The notes: generated from the letters alone by a model not told the origin. 38,249 nt of DNA from Alistipes sp. (GCA_017560425.1 JAFZEX010000012.1:1-38249); one strand, 5' to 3'; positions 7,319 to 16,835 are shown, counted from the first letter of the stretch. Numbers and translations are program-made.

Positions 7319-9046
7319 ATGACAGTAGAAAATGTAGAAGTAAAGGAGAAGTCGTTGAACTTCGTGGAAGAGATTATCGAGGAGGCGATTGCCAAGGGTA
7401 AGACACGTGTGCAGACTCGCTTCCCGCCCGAGCCTAACGGCTATCTCCATATTGGCCATGCCAAGGCTATCTGCATGGACTTCGGCGTAGCAAAGCGCTA
7501 TGGCGGAGTGTGTAACCTACGCTTCGACGATACAAACCCTACAAAGGAGGATGTTGAGTATGTTGAGGCTATTAAGGAGGATATCAAGTGGCTCGGCTTC
7601 GAGTGGGGTGAGGAGTACTACGCTTCGGACTACTTCCAGCAGTTGTGGGATTTCGCTATTCGCCTAATCAAGCAGGGCAAGGCTTATATCGACGAGCAGA
7701 CATCCGAGGAGATTGCGGCGCAGAAGGGCACACCTACTCAGGCAGGTACCGAGAGCCCATTCCGCAACCGTCCTATAGAGGAGAACCTCGACCTCTTCAT
7801 GCAGATGACACGTGGCGAGATTGAGGAGGGTAAGATGGTGCTTCGTGCCAAGATTGACATGGCGAGCTCGAACATGCACTTCCGTGACCCAATCATCTAT
7901 CGTGTTGTAAACCACCCACATCACCGCACAGGCGACAAGTGGAAGGTATACCCAATGTACGACTTTGCACACGGCCAGAGCGACTACTTCGAGGGCGTAA
8001 CCCACTCGTTGTGTACCCTCGAGTTTGTGCCTCACCGCCCACTTTACGACCTCTTCGTAGATTGGGTTAAGGAGGGTGTTGATCCATCGGACGAGCGTCC
8101 TCGTCAGTATGAGTTCAACAAGCTCAACCTCAACTATACGCTTATGAGCAAGCGTAACCTGCTTATCCTTGTTAAGGAGGGCTTGGTAAATGGCTGGGAC
8201 GACCCACGAATGCCAACATTGTGTGGCTTCCGTCGCCGTGGCTACTCGCCAGAGTCTATCCGCAACTTCGTGGATAAGATTGGCTACACTACATACGACG
8301 CACTCAACGACATGGCACTTCTCGAGAGCGCTGTGCGTGATGACCTTAACAAGCGTGCTACACGTGTGAGCGCCGTTATCGACCCTGTGAAGCTTGTTAT
8401 CACAAACTACCCTGAGGGTCAGGTCGAGTCGTTCGAGGCTATCAACAACCCTGAGGATCCTAACTCGGGCACTCACACCATCGAGTTTAGCCGTGAGCTA
8501 TGGATGGAGCGTGAGGACTTCATGGAGGATGCTCCAAAGAAGTATTTCCGCATGACCCCAGGTCAGGAGGTGCGCCTCAAGAATGCATATATCGTGAAGT
8601 GCACAGGCTGCGACAAGGACGAGAATGGCAACATCACCACCGTATATGCTGAGTATGACCCTGATACAAAGACCGGCCTACCAGGTAGCAACCGCAAGGT
8701 TAAGGGCACACTCCATTGGGTGAGCTGCGACCACTGCATCAAGGCTGAGGTGCGCTTGTATGACCGCCTATGGAAGGTGGAGAACCCTCGTGACGAGATG
8801 GCAGCAATCCGCAAGGAGACAGGCTGTGAGGCGTTGGAGGCTATGAAGCAGATGATCAACGAGGATTCGTTGAAGGTGCTCACAGAGTGCTACGTGGAGA
8901 AGTATCTCGCCGAGGCTAAGCCTTACGACTACCTCCAGTTCCAGCGTATTGGCTACTTCAATGTAGATAAGGAGTCTACCCCTGAGCACTTGGTATTTAA
9001 CAGAACTGTGACGCTCAAGGATACTTGGGCAAAACTCAACAAGTAA
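7319..9046 (+). CDS. glnS: Glutaminyl-tRNA synthetase
   Basis: At 575 aa this is the usual size for bacterial GlnRS. It attaches glutamine to tRNA-Gln in the cytoplasm using ATP. The class I signatures are clear: HIGH at residues 44-47 within FPPEPNGYLHIGHAKA, and the KMSKS-type loop MSKR at 276-279. The early stretch NLRFDDTNP is typical of GlnRS/GluRS, and the C-terminal anticodon-binding half (about 340-575) is complete. It is a single-gene unit divergent from the TrmH gene. Presence of GlnRS implies direct Gln-tRNA charging. A cruciform element starts 5 bp after the stop. Confidence 0.97.
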   Translation: MTVENVEVKEKSLNFVEEIIEEAIAKGKTRVQTRFPPEPNGYLHIGHAKAICMDFGVAKRYGGVCNLRFDDTNPTKEDVEYVEAIKEDIKWLGFEWGEEYYASDYFQQLWDFAIRLIKQGKAYIDEQTSEEIAAQKGTPTQAGTESPFRNRPIEENLDLFMQMTRGEIEEGKMVLRAKIDMASSNMHFRDPIIYRVVNHPHHRTGDKWKVYPMYDFAHGQSDYFEGVTHSLCTLEFVPHRPLYDLFVDWVKEGVDPSDERPRQYEFNKLNLNYTLMSKRNLLILVKEGLVNGWDDPRMPTLCGFRRRGYSPESIRNFVDKIGYTTYDALNDMALLESAVRDDLNKRATRVSAVIDPVKLVITNYPEGQVESFEAINNPEDPNSGTHTIEFSRELWMEREDFMEDAPKKYFRMTPGQEVRLKNAYIVKCTGCDKDENGNITTVYAEYDPDTKTGLPGSNRKVKGTLHWVSCDHCIKAEVRLYDRLWKVENPRDEMAAIRKETGCEALEAMKQMINEDSLKVLTECYVEKYLAEAKPYDYLQFQRIGYFNVDKESTPEHLVFNRTVTLKDTWAKLNK

Positions 9047-9051
9047 TTTTA

Positions 9052-9180
9052 ATTTGTTGTGATAAGCCGCAATCTGCGGCACATCGCTAAAAGATAATCA
9101 CCTAGGGCTGTACTAAAGTGTACTATCCCTGGGTGATTACTTTTTCGATGTACCACATCTCACGGCTTCTGACAACAAAT
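9052..9180 (+). repeat. Stop-anchored GTAC-cap cruciform element, copy 3 (type I)
   Basis: It begins 5 bp after the glnS stop, where TAATTTGTTG is re-created, and ends CTTCTGACAACAAAT. Outer arms pair (AAGCCG with CGGCTT; ACATCG with CGATGT), with a local CCGC/GCGG hairpin in the left arm. The main stem is ATAATCACCTAGGG against CCCTGGGTGATTA, with cap GTAC-TAAAGT-GTAC. It differs from copy 5 at essentially one position. Confidence 0.9.
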
Positions 9181-9490
9181 TTATGTAGTGAGTAATGAGG
9201 AATTAGTAATAGTTTTTTAGGGACGGCAGGGACGACAGGGACGGCAGGGACGACAACGAAACTCGGGTATCGACTTTTTCTCTGCTGTCTCTGCAGTCTC
9301 TGTTTTCTCTGCTCTCTCTATTACTAATTACTCTTTACTAACTACTAATTAATAAATGATGATAGCGCTTACCTCAATAGGGAAGATAGGGATAGTGGGG
9401 CTGTGATACCCTCGCCTCATCGACCCTATCACCCCTATTGACCCTATTCTCCCTATTCTCTCTGTCGTCCCTGCTGTCTCATCTCCTCCT
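9181..9490. repeat. Period-9 inverted tandem arrays, block 3
   Basis: Positions 9220-9255 hold four 9-mers alternating GGGACGGCA and GGGACGACA. From about 9277 a pyrimidine arm repeats CTGCTGTCT-like units. A second purine arm lies near 9378-9397 and a second pyrimidine arm at 9405-9480 (ACCCTATCA, CCCCTATTG and similar). A module at 9250-9283 recurs at 26315-26350, AATTAATAAATGATGATAGC (9347-9366) recurs at 29890, and 9402-9437 recurs at 34128-34163 with one mismatch. No gene is supported. Confidence 0.8.
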
Positions 9491-9536
9491 TGAAAAAAAA
9501 TATTGCACTTTTCTGGATAATATTAAAAATATTATT

Positions 9537-9544
9537 TACCTTTG
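9537..9544 (+). promoter_or_regulatory. -7 box of the lipoprotein/DUF5723 operon
   Basis: TACCTTTG matches TAnnTTTG. Transcription would start near 9551, which lies inside the longer reading frame opening at 9542 and therefore favours the start codon at 9593. Confidence 0.55.
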
Positions 9545-9592
9545 TACTCAGCACTATTTTCACGTTGCGGAACAAACAAAAATCTTAACAAT

Positions 9593-11971
9593 ATGAAACT
9601 ACAAAAGTATGCATGTCGCATATTTGCGGCTATGTTGATTGTTGCTACAACAGCCTGTGTTGATCGTGACTATCGCATCGACGAGGTTTCGGGCGAGGTT
9701 ACTCTAATCTCGGGAAAGACAAAGGTATATGTTGGAGGTCTCGAGAAGATGACACTTGGCGATATGCTCGGCGACAACCAAATCGAGGGCTTGGAGAAGG
9801 ATGCCGAGGGCAACTATGCCTATACCTACTCGGGCGTGGGCGAGACCATCAAGATTGAGAACTTCGAGAATAAGTTCACTATCCCTGGCACCGAGAGCTC
9901 ATTCTCGGTAGACTACCCATCGTTTAGCCTCGACATGGCGGGTGTTGTCATCGACGAGGATGCCGACATTGCGGTAAACACTGACCTCCTTGCCGGGCTT
10001 GGCACAGGAACACTCCCCGAGGCACTCCTTGCACAGATTCCTTCGCTTCAGGGTAGCTACTCAAAGCGATTTAGTGGCGACGACATGCATCTTCAGTTTA
10101 GCGTGCCTGAGCAGGTGGACAACATCAAGAGAATCACCTTCAAGGATGTCGATGCAGGTCATCGTGGCGCACCTCTTCGTCTTGTCGTAGACTTCGGTGG
10201 CTTGGCAGGCGTTAATGGCGGCGGTAAGGTGAACATCGAGCTTGGCCTACAGGGTGGTAAGTTCAGAATGCTCGACGCAAACAACAACCTCGTATGCGAG
10301 GGTAACGACTACAACGAGGTCTATGATATTGACTATGGCACTGAACGCCTCGAGTATGTGCTCTATATCGAGAGCGTGGAGAACACATCACAGCTTACTG
10401 CAAACCACTCGCTCGACATCCCTATCGAGCTTAGCTGCGACGTAACCTTCGACATTGCTACCAAGGCTGGTAGCTTCAACCTCGCCGAGCGTCCAAGCTT
10501 CGCTCTTTATGCCGACTTCGAGTATGGCGATGCTGAGATTGTGATGAACGACGATAAGAAGATTTTTGAGTACACGCCAACCAACTTCACAAAGATAAAC
10601 GTGACAAACCTTCCTAAGGAGGTTAAGGCTATCAACGCCATTGAGCTTGCTAATGACGCTGTTATCAACTTCTATGCACATGGCCTCGAGTGGCTCGGCG
10701 ATAATGGCGACAAGGTCTTTGTTGAGGTTACAATGCCCGACTACCTTATCTTGCACGCTCTGCCTAATGCTGGCTACGAGTACGACGAGGAGCGTCATGT
10801 GCTCAAGGCAACAATATCGGACATCAGCGAGGGCGTGGAGGTTATTATCGACCGCCTCGACTTTGGCGCTACAGGCCTTGTGCCCGACGAGAATGGCTCG
10901 CTATCACTCGAGCTCGGCTTCGATGTTGATGCAAGCTTTGTTAAGGACTCAACCATCGCCCTATCATCGCTCGAGCATAATGCAACAGTGGTGATTAGAA
11001 CGGGTATCAGCGAGGTTGATCTATCGCTAAAGTCAATCAGCGGTATGGTTGATTATAGCTATGTGTTTAAGCCTGAGGAGCCTATCGCACTAAATATCCA
11101 GGATATCGACCTTGAGGTTGGTGGCTTGGGCATATCTCCTGTAATCACGCTCAACGTCGAGAACCCTCTCTCTATTCCACTCGAGCTCGAGGGTAAGCTC
11201 TTCGATGATTGCAATCGTGAGATTGAGCTTAGGGCTACGCTTAACCCTGCGACATATGAGAATGGCAGGGTGGTGCCAGCCATGAACAAGGTGGTTATTG
11301 CTGCTAAGAAGCCTGCCTACGACTGCGTATTTGTCGAGGTGGACTTCGACGAGGAGCTAAAGGGTGAGCTTCCATCAATGTTCGACTTCGAGTTTACAAT
11401 CGGCGTTGATGGCAGCAAGCGTCAGACATTGTATGTTCCTGAGAAGCTCGAGATCAACTACGACTATAACGTGACAATCCCTGTTGCGCTCAACGACAAG
11501 CTCTCGATTAGCTATGCGGGCGAGGCGGGCAACCTTAACGAGATCTTTGCCCAGCTTGCTGGCTACGACGTGCGTGTTGGCGATGTGGTGCTTGTTGCCG
11601 AGGTTACTAACACCACTCCTTTGGCACTCTCGGCTAAGGCTGAGCTCTTCAACCTCGACGGCACAAAGAGCGATGCTCAGGCTACATTCGAGGAGGGCTT
11701 CGACCGTATCAATGGCTCGAAGGATGGCGTTACGCCTGCTGTGAGCACGTTGCGCCTTGCGCTCGGCACCGATAGTGGTAACGGCATTGTTGTGAGCGAC
11801 CTTACTGCTATCGACAAGGCTACGTTCGAGGCTACGGCAGAGAGTGATGCTGTGACCGACGTGGCACTACGTGAGGAGCAGTATGTCGCAGTAAAGCTTT
11901 GGATCGAGATCGATGGTGGCATCACCATCGACATCAACGATTTCATTGTTAAGGAGGAGTCTAACGAATAA
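9593..11971 (+). CDS. Large uncharacterised lipoprotein of a DUF5723 operon
   Basis: The 792-aa product starts with a lipoprotein signal peptide ending LIVATTAC (Cys22), so it should be lipid-anchored. I chose the ATG at 9593 because signal peptide and promoter position both require it. The rest is acidic, beta-rich and made of several repeated-looking segments of about 100-130 residues, suggesting stacked Ig-like or beta-sandwich domains; no enzyme motif is seen. It is followed after 14 bp by two DUF5723-type barrel genes, so it may be a periplasmic or surface partner of those proteins. I do not recognise a named family. Confidence 0.8.
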   Translation: MKLQKYACRIFAAMLIVATTACVDRDYRIDEVSGEVTLISGKTKVYVGGLEKMTLGDMLGDNQIEGLEKDAEGNYAYTYSGVGETIKIENFENKFTIPGTESSFSVDYPSFSLDMAGVVIDEDADIAVNTDLLAGLGTGTLPEALLAQIPSLQGSYSKRFSGDDMHLQFSVPEQVDNIKRITFKDVDAGHRGAPLRLVVDFGGLAGVNGGGKVNIELGLQGGKFRMLDANNNLVCEGNDYNEVYDIDYGTERLEYVLYIESVENTSQLTANHSLDIPIELSCDVTFDIATKAGSFNLAERPSFALYADFEYGDAEIVMNDDKKIFEYTPTNFTKINVTNLPKEVKAINAIELANDAVINFYAHGLEWLGDNGDKVFVEVTMPDYLILHALPNAGYEYDEERHVLKATISDISEGVEVIIDRLDFGATGLVPDENGSLSLELGFDVDASFVKDSTIALSSLEHNATVVIRTGISEVDLSLKSISGMVDYSYVFKPEEPIALNIQDIDLEVGGLGISPVITLNVENPLSIPLELEGKLFDDCNREIELRATLNPATYENGRVVPAMNKVVIAAKKPAYDCVFVEVDFDEELKGELPSMFDFEFTIGVDGSKRQTLYVPEKLEINYDYNVTIPVALNDKLSISYAGEAGNLNEIFAQLAGYDVRVGDVVLVAEVTNTTPLALSAKAELFNLDGTKSDAQATFEEGFDRINGSKDGVTPAVSTLRLALGTDSGNGIVVSDLTAIDKATFEATAESDAVTDVALREEQYVAVKLWIEIDGGITIDINDFIVKEESNE

Positions 11972-11985
11972 TGCATCAAGGAACT

Positions 11986-13437
11986 ATGAAAAAGATACTT
12001 TGCTCAATATTAGCTGTTGCGGCGCTCTTTATCTCTGAGAGTGTCATGGCGCAGTCACGCACATCGTACCACATGGAGGGTAGCTACTTCCGTAACGAGC
12101 TTAACCCTGCCCTTGCACCTACACGAGGCTACCTCGCCTTGCCAGGTATCTCGGGTATTGGTCTTAACATGGGTACTAACTGGTTGTCGGTAGATAACCT
12201 CATCTTTGAGCGCAATGGCCAGCTTGTCTCGGCGCTCCATGGCTCGGTTACGGCTGACGACTTCCTAAGCCGCATTCCCGAGACCACAAGCATGAATCTT
12301 CGTGAGAACCTCAATATTCTTGGCGTAGGTTTCTATGCAGGTAAGATGTATTGGACATTCGGTATTAATCAGCATCTTAACGCTGACTTTAACCTCTCTA
12401 AGGACTTCTTCCGTGCTATCAAGACCCTCGGTAATGGAGTCTACGACATGGGTAATGCGCAGCTTAGCGCCTTGGCATACCTCGATGCATATCTCGGCAC
12501 ATCGTTCCGCATTGGCGATCATGTGAATGTGGGTATCAAGGCTAAGTTCTTGATGGGTGCACTACATGCCAACGCCTCATTCTCGCAGCTCTCGCTGAAT
12601 GTGGGCGAGGATAAGGTTGATGGCGTGTTGCATGGCGATTGGTATGGTAGCGCCGTTATGATGGACAACAGCGCAGCGCAGGGTATTGCCGAGCCAACAT
12701 TTGCCGACTTCATGAACTTCGACCCAGCGGCATTGTTGCAGAATGCCCGTAACTTTGGTGCTGCTGTCGATGTTGGTACTGAGATCCGCTTGTTCAACAA
12801 CCACCTCAAAATCTCGGCTGCTGTGACCGACCTCGGCTTTATTAAGTGGCAGCCTCAGACCTATATCAATGGTGAGATCGATGGTAACTTCTACTTCAAC
12901 GGCTTTAACTTTGCCACAGGCGAGGTGGATACAGGTGCCGAGTTTGTTACCGATAACCTTGTTATGCCAAGCAACCCTACGGCATATAAGACACGCCTAA
13001 ACTTCAACGTAAATGCAGGTGTCGAGTATAACTTCCTCCGCAACCACTTTGCCATTGGCGTGTTGTCGCATACCGAGTTCTACAACTCTACATGCCTCAC
13101 TGAGCTTACTGCGTCGCTCAATATCCGCCCAACAAATTGGATTACGCTCACGGCAAGCCAGACATTCTTTAACAACAACCGCCCAGGTATCTTCGGTGCT
13201 GCGATTAACTTCCACCCACGTGTGCTCAACATCTATGTTGCGGCGGACTTTATCGATCCTAACTTTGTGCTCGGCCCTGGAATTCCAGCTCTCGGCATCG
13301 AGAACCTGCTCATCTCACGCTACGCCAAGACCATCAACCTATATGCTGGCGTAGGCTTCAACTTCGGTCGTCCTAAGTTTATCCGCCAGGAGGCTAAGGC
13401 TCTTAAGGCTCAACGTAAGACAGAATCTAAAATGTAA
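11986..13437 (+). CDS. DUF5723-type outer-membrane protein, paralog 1
   Basis: 483 aa with a signal peptide ending ESVMA|Q. The mature N-terminus (RTSYHMEGSYFRNELNPALAP) and repeated amphipathic strands are typical of DUF5723-type Bacteroidales proteins that resemble PorV/FadL-like barrels. The second in-frame ATG (11986) is the better start because it directly precedes MKKILCSILAVAALF; the first ATG (11971) overlaps the previous stop. It is closely related to the next gene, with an identical 28-base stretch at 12118-12145 and 13583-13610. A barrel fold is inferred; function unknown. Confidence 0.75.
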   Translation: MKKILCSILAVAALFISESVMAQSRTSYHMEGSYFRNELNPALAPTRGYLALPGISGIGLNMGTNWLSVDNLIFERNGQLVSALHGSVTADDFLSRIPETTSMNLRENLNILGVGFYAGKMYWTFGINQHLNADFNLSKDFFRAIKTLGNGVYDMGNAQLSALAYLDAYLGTSFRIGDHVNVGIKAKFLMGALHANASFSQLSLNVGEDKVDGVLHGDWYGSAVMMDNSAAQGIAEPTFADFMNFDPAALLQNARNFGAAVDVGTEIRLFNNHLKISAAVTDLGFIKWQPQTYINGEIDGNFYFNGFNFATGEVDTGAEFVTDNLVMPSNPTAYKTRLNFNVNAGVEYNFLRNHFAIGVLSHTEFYNSTCLTELTASLNIRPTNWITLTASQTFFNNNRPGIFGAAINFHPRVLNIYVAADFIDPNFVLGPGIPALGIENLLISRYAKTINLYAGVGFNFGRPKFIRQEAKALKAQRKTESKM

Positions 13438-13444
13438 TTGATAT

Positions 13445-14869
13445 ATGCGTATGAGAAGAATTCTACTAAACATTATCGCTCTAATTGCGCTTCTTGCCCC
13501 AATGAGTGTATCGGCGCAGCTACGCACCTCTTATTTTATGGAGGGTAGCTATTTTCGAACAGAGCTAAACCCTGCTCTTGCGCCTACACGAGGCTACCTC
13601 GCCTTGCCAGCAATGAGTGGCGTGGGTATCAACCTTCAGAGTAACTTCCTGTCGGTTGATAACCTCTACAAGAGCTACACAAGTGGCTACTACTCAGTAT
13701 TCGACAACAAGGTGTCGAAGGCTGATGCCATGGCAGGTTTTAACGACCTTAACAACCTAAAGCTCAATGCTAATGTCAATGTGCTTGGTATTGGCTTCTA
13801 TGCTCGTCGCACCTATTGGAACCTGGGTATCAACGCCCGTGTTCAGGGTAATGCCCTAATGGAGAAGGCGATGTTTGAGGGTCTTAAGAGTGGCTCGCAG
13901 AACTTGCACACCACGTCGCTCGACCTCACAAGCTATGCTGAGGTATATCTCGGCACAGCATTCCCTGTGGGTGAGCATGCGACCATGGGTCTACGAGTGA
14001 AGGCTCTCTTCGGCCTTTTGAATGTTAATGGCGTGCTCACTGAGTCATCACGCTCAGGCAACACGGGAACACTCTCTGGCGACTTTGTCTTTGCTGGTCG
14101 TCCTATCGAGCGTAGCCAGGCAGCTGCTAACACTAAGTACAACCCTGAGGATGTCTTCGACTTTAGGTCATACCACATCATGGGTAGCCCTGCTAACATT
14201 GGTGTTGCCCTCGACCTCGGCTTCGAGTGGCGCTTGCTCAACGACCATCTTAAGCTCTCGGCAGCCATTGCCGACCTCGGCTTTATCTCGTGGAGCCCTA
14301 AGCAGATGATGGGCGTTGCGCTTGATACTAAGTTCGATATGTCGCAGTCGCAGTTGGAGGATAGTTATATGTTTGGTACGCCACAGTTCGACATGAGCAG
14401 CAATCCTGTGAAGGTAGATGCCGACGTAAGACGTATGCTCAACTGCTCGGTAAATGTTGGTGCTGAGCTCAACTTCTTGCGCAACCACGTATCTATTGGC
14501 GTGCTCTCGCACAATGTCTTCTGCAACAACATGCTTCGCTACCACGAGATTACCACATCGCTCAACATCAAGCCAAGCAATTGGCTAACAATCACCGGTA
14601 GCCACACATTCCTATCGGGCAACCAGCCAGGTGTCTTTGGTGCAGCTATCAACATTCACCCACGTGTGATTAACATCTTCGCTGGTATCGACTTTATCGA
14701 CTACAATATGATCACCACATCGACAGGTGGCTACGCCTTCTTGCGCCCTGTGTCGCACAGCGTATATGCAGGTGTGGGCTTCAACTTCGCACGTCCTCGC
14801 CTCGTGCGCATAGCCGAGAAGGAGGCTAAGCTCGAGCGCCAGATCAAGCGTCAGGAGAGGAGAAACTAA
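13445..14869 (+). CDS. DUF5723-type outer-membrane protein, paralog 2
   Basis: 474 aa with signal peptide ending MSVSA|Q. It shares the opening RTSYFMEGSYFRTELNPALA and the C-terminal pattern (VYAGVGFNFARPR) with paralog 1, so the pair arose by tandem duplication. It starts 7 bp after paralog 1 and is cotranscribed with it. The C-terminal tail is basic (RLVRIAEKEAKLERQIKRQ), also seen in paralog 1. The operon ends with an ordinary intrinsic terminator at 14885. The function is unknown; an assembly or export role with the upstream lipoprotein is inference. Confidence 0.75.
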   Translation: MRMRRILLNIIALIALLAPMSVSAQLRTSYFMEGSYFRTELNPALAPTRGYLALPAMSGVGINLQSNFLSVDNLYKSYTSGYYSVFDNKVSKADAMAGFNDLNNLKLNANVNVLGIGFYARRTYWNLGINARVQGNALMEKAMFEGLKSGSQNLHTTSLDLTSYAEVYLGTAFPVGEHATMGLRVKALFGLLNVNGVLTESSRSGNTGTLSGDFVFAGRPIERSQAAANTKYNPEDVFDFRSYHIMGSPANIGVALDLGFEWRLLNDHLKLSAAIADLGFISWSPKQMMGVALDTKFDMSQSQLEDSYMFGTPQFDMSSNPVKVDADVRRMLNCSVNVGAELNFLRNHVSIGVLSHNVFCNNMLRYHEITTSLNIKPSNWLTITGSHTFLSGNQPGVFGAAINIHPRVINIFAGIDFIDYNMITTSTGGYAFLRPVSHSVYAGVGFNFARPRLVRIAEKEAKLERQIKRQERRN

Positions 14870-14884
14870 GCTTTAGCTCTATAC

Positions 14885-14921
14885 AAAAATATGGGTGCTC
14901 AGCGAGTACCCATATTTTTTT
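14885..14921 (+). terminator. Intrinsic terminator after the DUF5723 operon
   Basis: AAAAATATGGGT and ACCCATATTTTTTT pair around a short loop and end in seven T residues. It is a conventional terminator with no cruciform element nearby. Confidence 0.85.
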
Positions 14922-14979
14922 GTTTAATAGTGACGTTTGCTTTGTAGAGCTAAATAAAGCTAAATAAAGTGTAATTAAG

Positions 14980-15011
14980 TTTGCTTTTTGCTAAAAAATT
15001 ATTTAATTTTG
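14980..15011 (+). promoter_or_regulatory. Promoter of the candidate ncRNA
   Basis: TTTG (14980-14983), a 20-bp spacer and TAATTTTG (15004-15011) form a near-perfect Bacteroidota promoter. The predicted start is near 15018, over 300 bp before the next gene. Confidence 0.75.
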
Positions 15012-15017
15012 TCTGAG

Positions 15018-15255
15018 AATAAATAATTTCTGCCTATGAAACACAGTGTATAGTAACATACGCACATTATAGACATACTGAAAAAGCGTTTTAGCTTTAT
15101 TCTATCATTTCGAAAGTTTGGCGACTATAGAGTTCTGATAGGAATACAGCAAACTGCTCGCGCCTGATGGCGTGGGCTTTTGGATATTCCATCAGAACGG
15201 GTTACGCCAAACACCTCGAAATGGGAATACTCTAAAAGTGCCACGCTTTTTTTTG
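15018..15255 (+). ncRNA. Candidate structured non-coding RNA
   Basis: A strong promoter precedes a region with a long rod-like fold: ATTTCGA (15107) with TCGAAAT (15215), TTTGGCG (15117) with CGCCAAA, GTTCTGAT and GGAATA (15132 on) with TATTCC and ATCAGAAC, and a terminal GCTCGCGCC/GGCGTGGGC hairpin. Transcription could stop at AAAAGTG-CCA-CGCTTTTTTTT (about 15234-15254). That hairpin is itself enclosed by GGGAATAC/GTATTCCC, so read-through gives an alternative fold. There is no good ORF. The rod with internal loops recalls 6S-type RNA, but I cannot confirm this; a leader of the following operon is the alternative. Confidence 0.6.
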
Positions 15256-15338
15256 TGCGTATTCCCATGCAATTCAAGGCACGGCGGAGTTCCTGAAAAG
15301 CCGTTAAGTGAGTAAGATAATAGTATATGATTTATGTT

Positions 15339-15860
15339 ATGAGGAAACTTTTATTTGCTTTAATACTACTTGTTGTGTCTACATCATGTTCTCAGGTTAT
15401 ACTTCCAAGGGCTATTAATACCGTGAACGCAGTGTCGTTAGATGAACTTAACTTGGCGCGTGCAGATTATAAAATACTTAATACAGTAAATGCTGATGCC
15501 GTGGTATATTACAGTACATCAGTCGATGGCAAGATTGTCACGATTCAGTGCCCTGAAGATGATTTTGCACTTAAATATACCAAAACAAAAAAGGGTTGGC
15601 GGAGTGAGTTTAAGGGAGTTGCAAAATTGGGTTATTTGGCTAATGATTATGCGGGCAGTAATGAGCAGATGGTTGTTCCAGAGGAGGTAGCTCGTCGTTT
15701 GGCGATTTATAAACTGATTAACGAGGTGAAACTTGTGGGTGCTGACGGTGTGATTGAGCCAATAATCTCTACAAATGTTGAGAATGGTAAAAGTGCAAGA
15801 GAGGTTGTCTTCAAGACCTCAGTTAGTGCCAAAATAATTAAGTTAAATACTAATAAATAA
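15339..15860 (+). CDS. Small lipoprotein, first gene of an AT-rich operon
   Basis: 173 aa from the ATG at 15339; an ATG four codons earlier is possible, but the signal peptide MRKLLFALILLVVSTSC (Cys17) starts here. The mature part is a small alpha/beta protein without a motif I recognise; DFALKYTKTKKGWRSEF suggests a surface beta-hairpin. Together with the next two genes it uses more A/T-ending codons than the flanking genes, suggesting a different origin or lower expression. It is preceded by the structured RNA region and followed after 11 bp by another lipoprotein gene. Confidence 0.7.
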   Translation: MRKLLFALILLVVSTSCSQVILPRAINTVNAVSLDELNLARADYKILNTVNADAVVYYSTSVDGKIVTIQCPEDDFALKYTKTKKGWRSEFKGVAKLGYLANDYAGSNEQMVVPEEVARRLAIYKLINEVKLVGADGVIEPIISTNVENGKSAREVVFKTSVSAKIIKLNTNK

Positions 15861-15871
15861 ATATTATAGAT

Positions 15872-16831
15872 ATGAAAAGGTATATAGTTTTAGCGTTAGC
15901 ATTGTGTGTTTCGGTCGTGTTGTTCTCATGTGGAGTATTCAAGACAACTACAGTTGTTGCACCAAAAACAATAAATCTTGCATTGGTTGGCAATGTGCAA
16001 CCCAATAAGTTTGTAAATCTCGATTATGGTATTCGCCTTAATGTGAATGATGCTCGTGCAAATACGCGAGTATTGAAGCAGTATGATGTAAGTGCAACCT
16101 CTTTACCTCAGGTGCGAGTATCTCCTGATATTTACTCATTTGTTAGCGAAAGTTCGCGTCGATATATGCGTACACTTGGCTTTAATCTTGACGCTGATAT
16201 TGCAACGGATTACATGATGACTCTCACTATCCATGAGTATAATGTAAGTTATTTAACTGGTGTGGGTTGGGCAGCAGTTGTGGAGCTTGGTGTAGAGGTA
16301 TACGACAATAATCGTACGTTAGTTTATCCTAATGTTATGGCTGTTGGTCGTGCTAATAAACAGGGCTATGCATCTGATTTTAACATAGCTACTGAGGTAA
16401 TTAATAAAGCCTATGCAAGTGCGTTGGCAGATATTGATTGGGATCGCATAGCTTTCTTTCTAAAAAAGGCGTCATCTCCAAAGTTGGAGGCGAATAAGCA
16501 GGTCACTGGTGAAGGTAATACGGCTCTTGAGTCTACAGTTATTCGTTGGTATATCGACTCTTCTCCTAAGGGCGCAGATGTGTCTATTCGTGTAGTATCA
16601 TCAACATCTGAGGTGTATAACACTAACCAAAATTATGTCGGAACAACTCCTTATGAGACAACTGAAACATTCGATATAAAGGGTCTTACCTATAATAATT
16701 CAGGTAATGTTCAGATTGAGGTAACTTGTGAGAAGGCTGGTTATATTACCCAAAAGAGGCGTTTTAATCTTCGTCAGGCGATAGATCAGAAAGAGATATC
16801 TACTAAATTTACGCTTTTGAGGGAGGAGTAG
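15872..16831 (+). CDS. Lipoprotein with C-terminal PEGA-like domain
   Basis: 319 aa. The signal peptide ends VVLFSC (Cys20). Residues about 30-200 form a domain resembling YajG-like envelope lipoproteins, though only in general pattern. The C-terminal segment (about 227-290; SSPKGADVSI ... YVGTTPYETT) has the look of a PEGA domain, a beta-rich module common in surface proteins. The short gaps on both sides (11 and 4 bp) place it mid-operon. The function is unknown; cell-envelope attachment is inferred. Confidence 0.65.
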   Translation: MKRYIVLALALCVSVVLFSCGVFKTTTVVAPKTINLALVGNVQPNKFVNLDYGIRLNVNDARANTRVLKQYDVSATSLPQVRVSPDIYSFVSESSRRYMRTLGFNLDADIATDYMMTLTIHEYNVSYLTGVGWAAVVELGVEVYDNNRTLVYPNVMAVGRANKQGYASDFNIATEVINKAYASALADIDWDRIAFFLKKASSPKLEANKQVTGEGNTALESTVIRWYIDSSPKGADVSIRVVSSTSEVYNTNQNYVGTTPYETTETFDIKGLTYNNSGNVQIEVTCEKAGYITQKRRFNLRQAIDQKEISTKFTLLREE

Positions 16832-16835
16832 TATT

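Noticed and set aside
7664-8476. 270-aa minus-strand ORF inside glnS
   Set aside because: Antisense shadow of a confidently identified gene; His/Val-rich composition is typical of such shadows.
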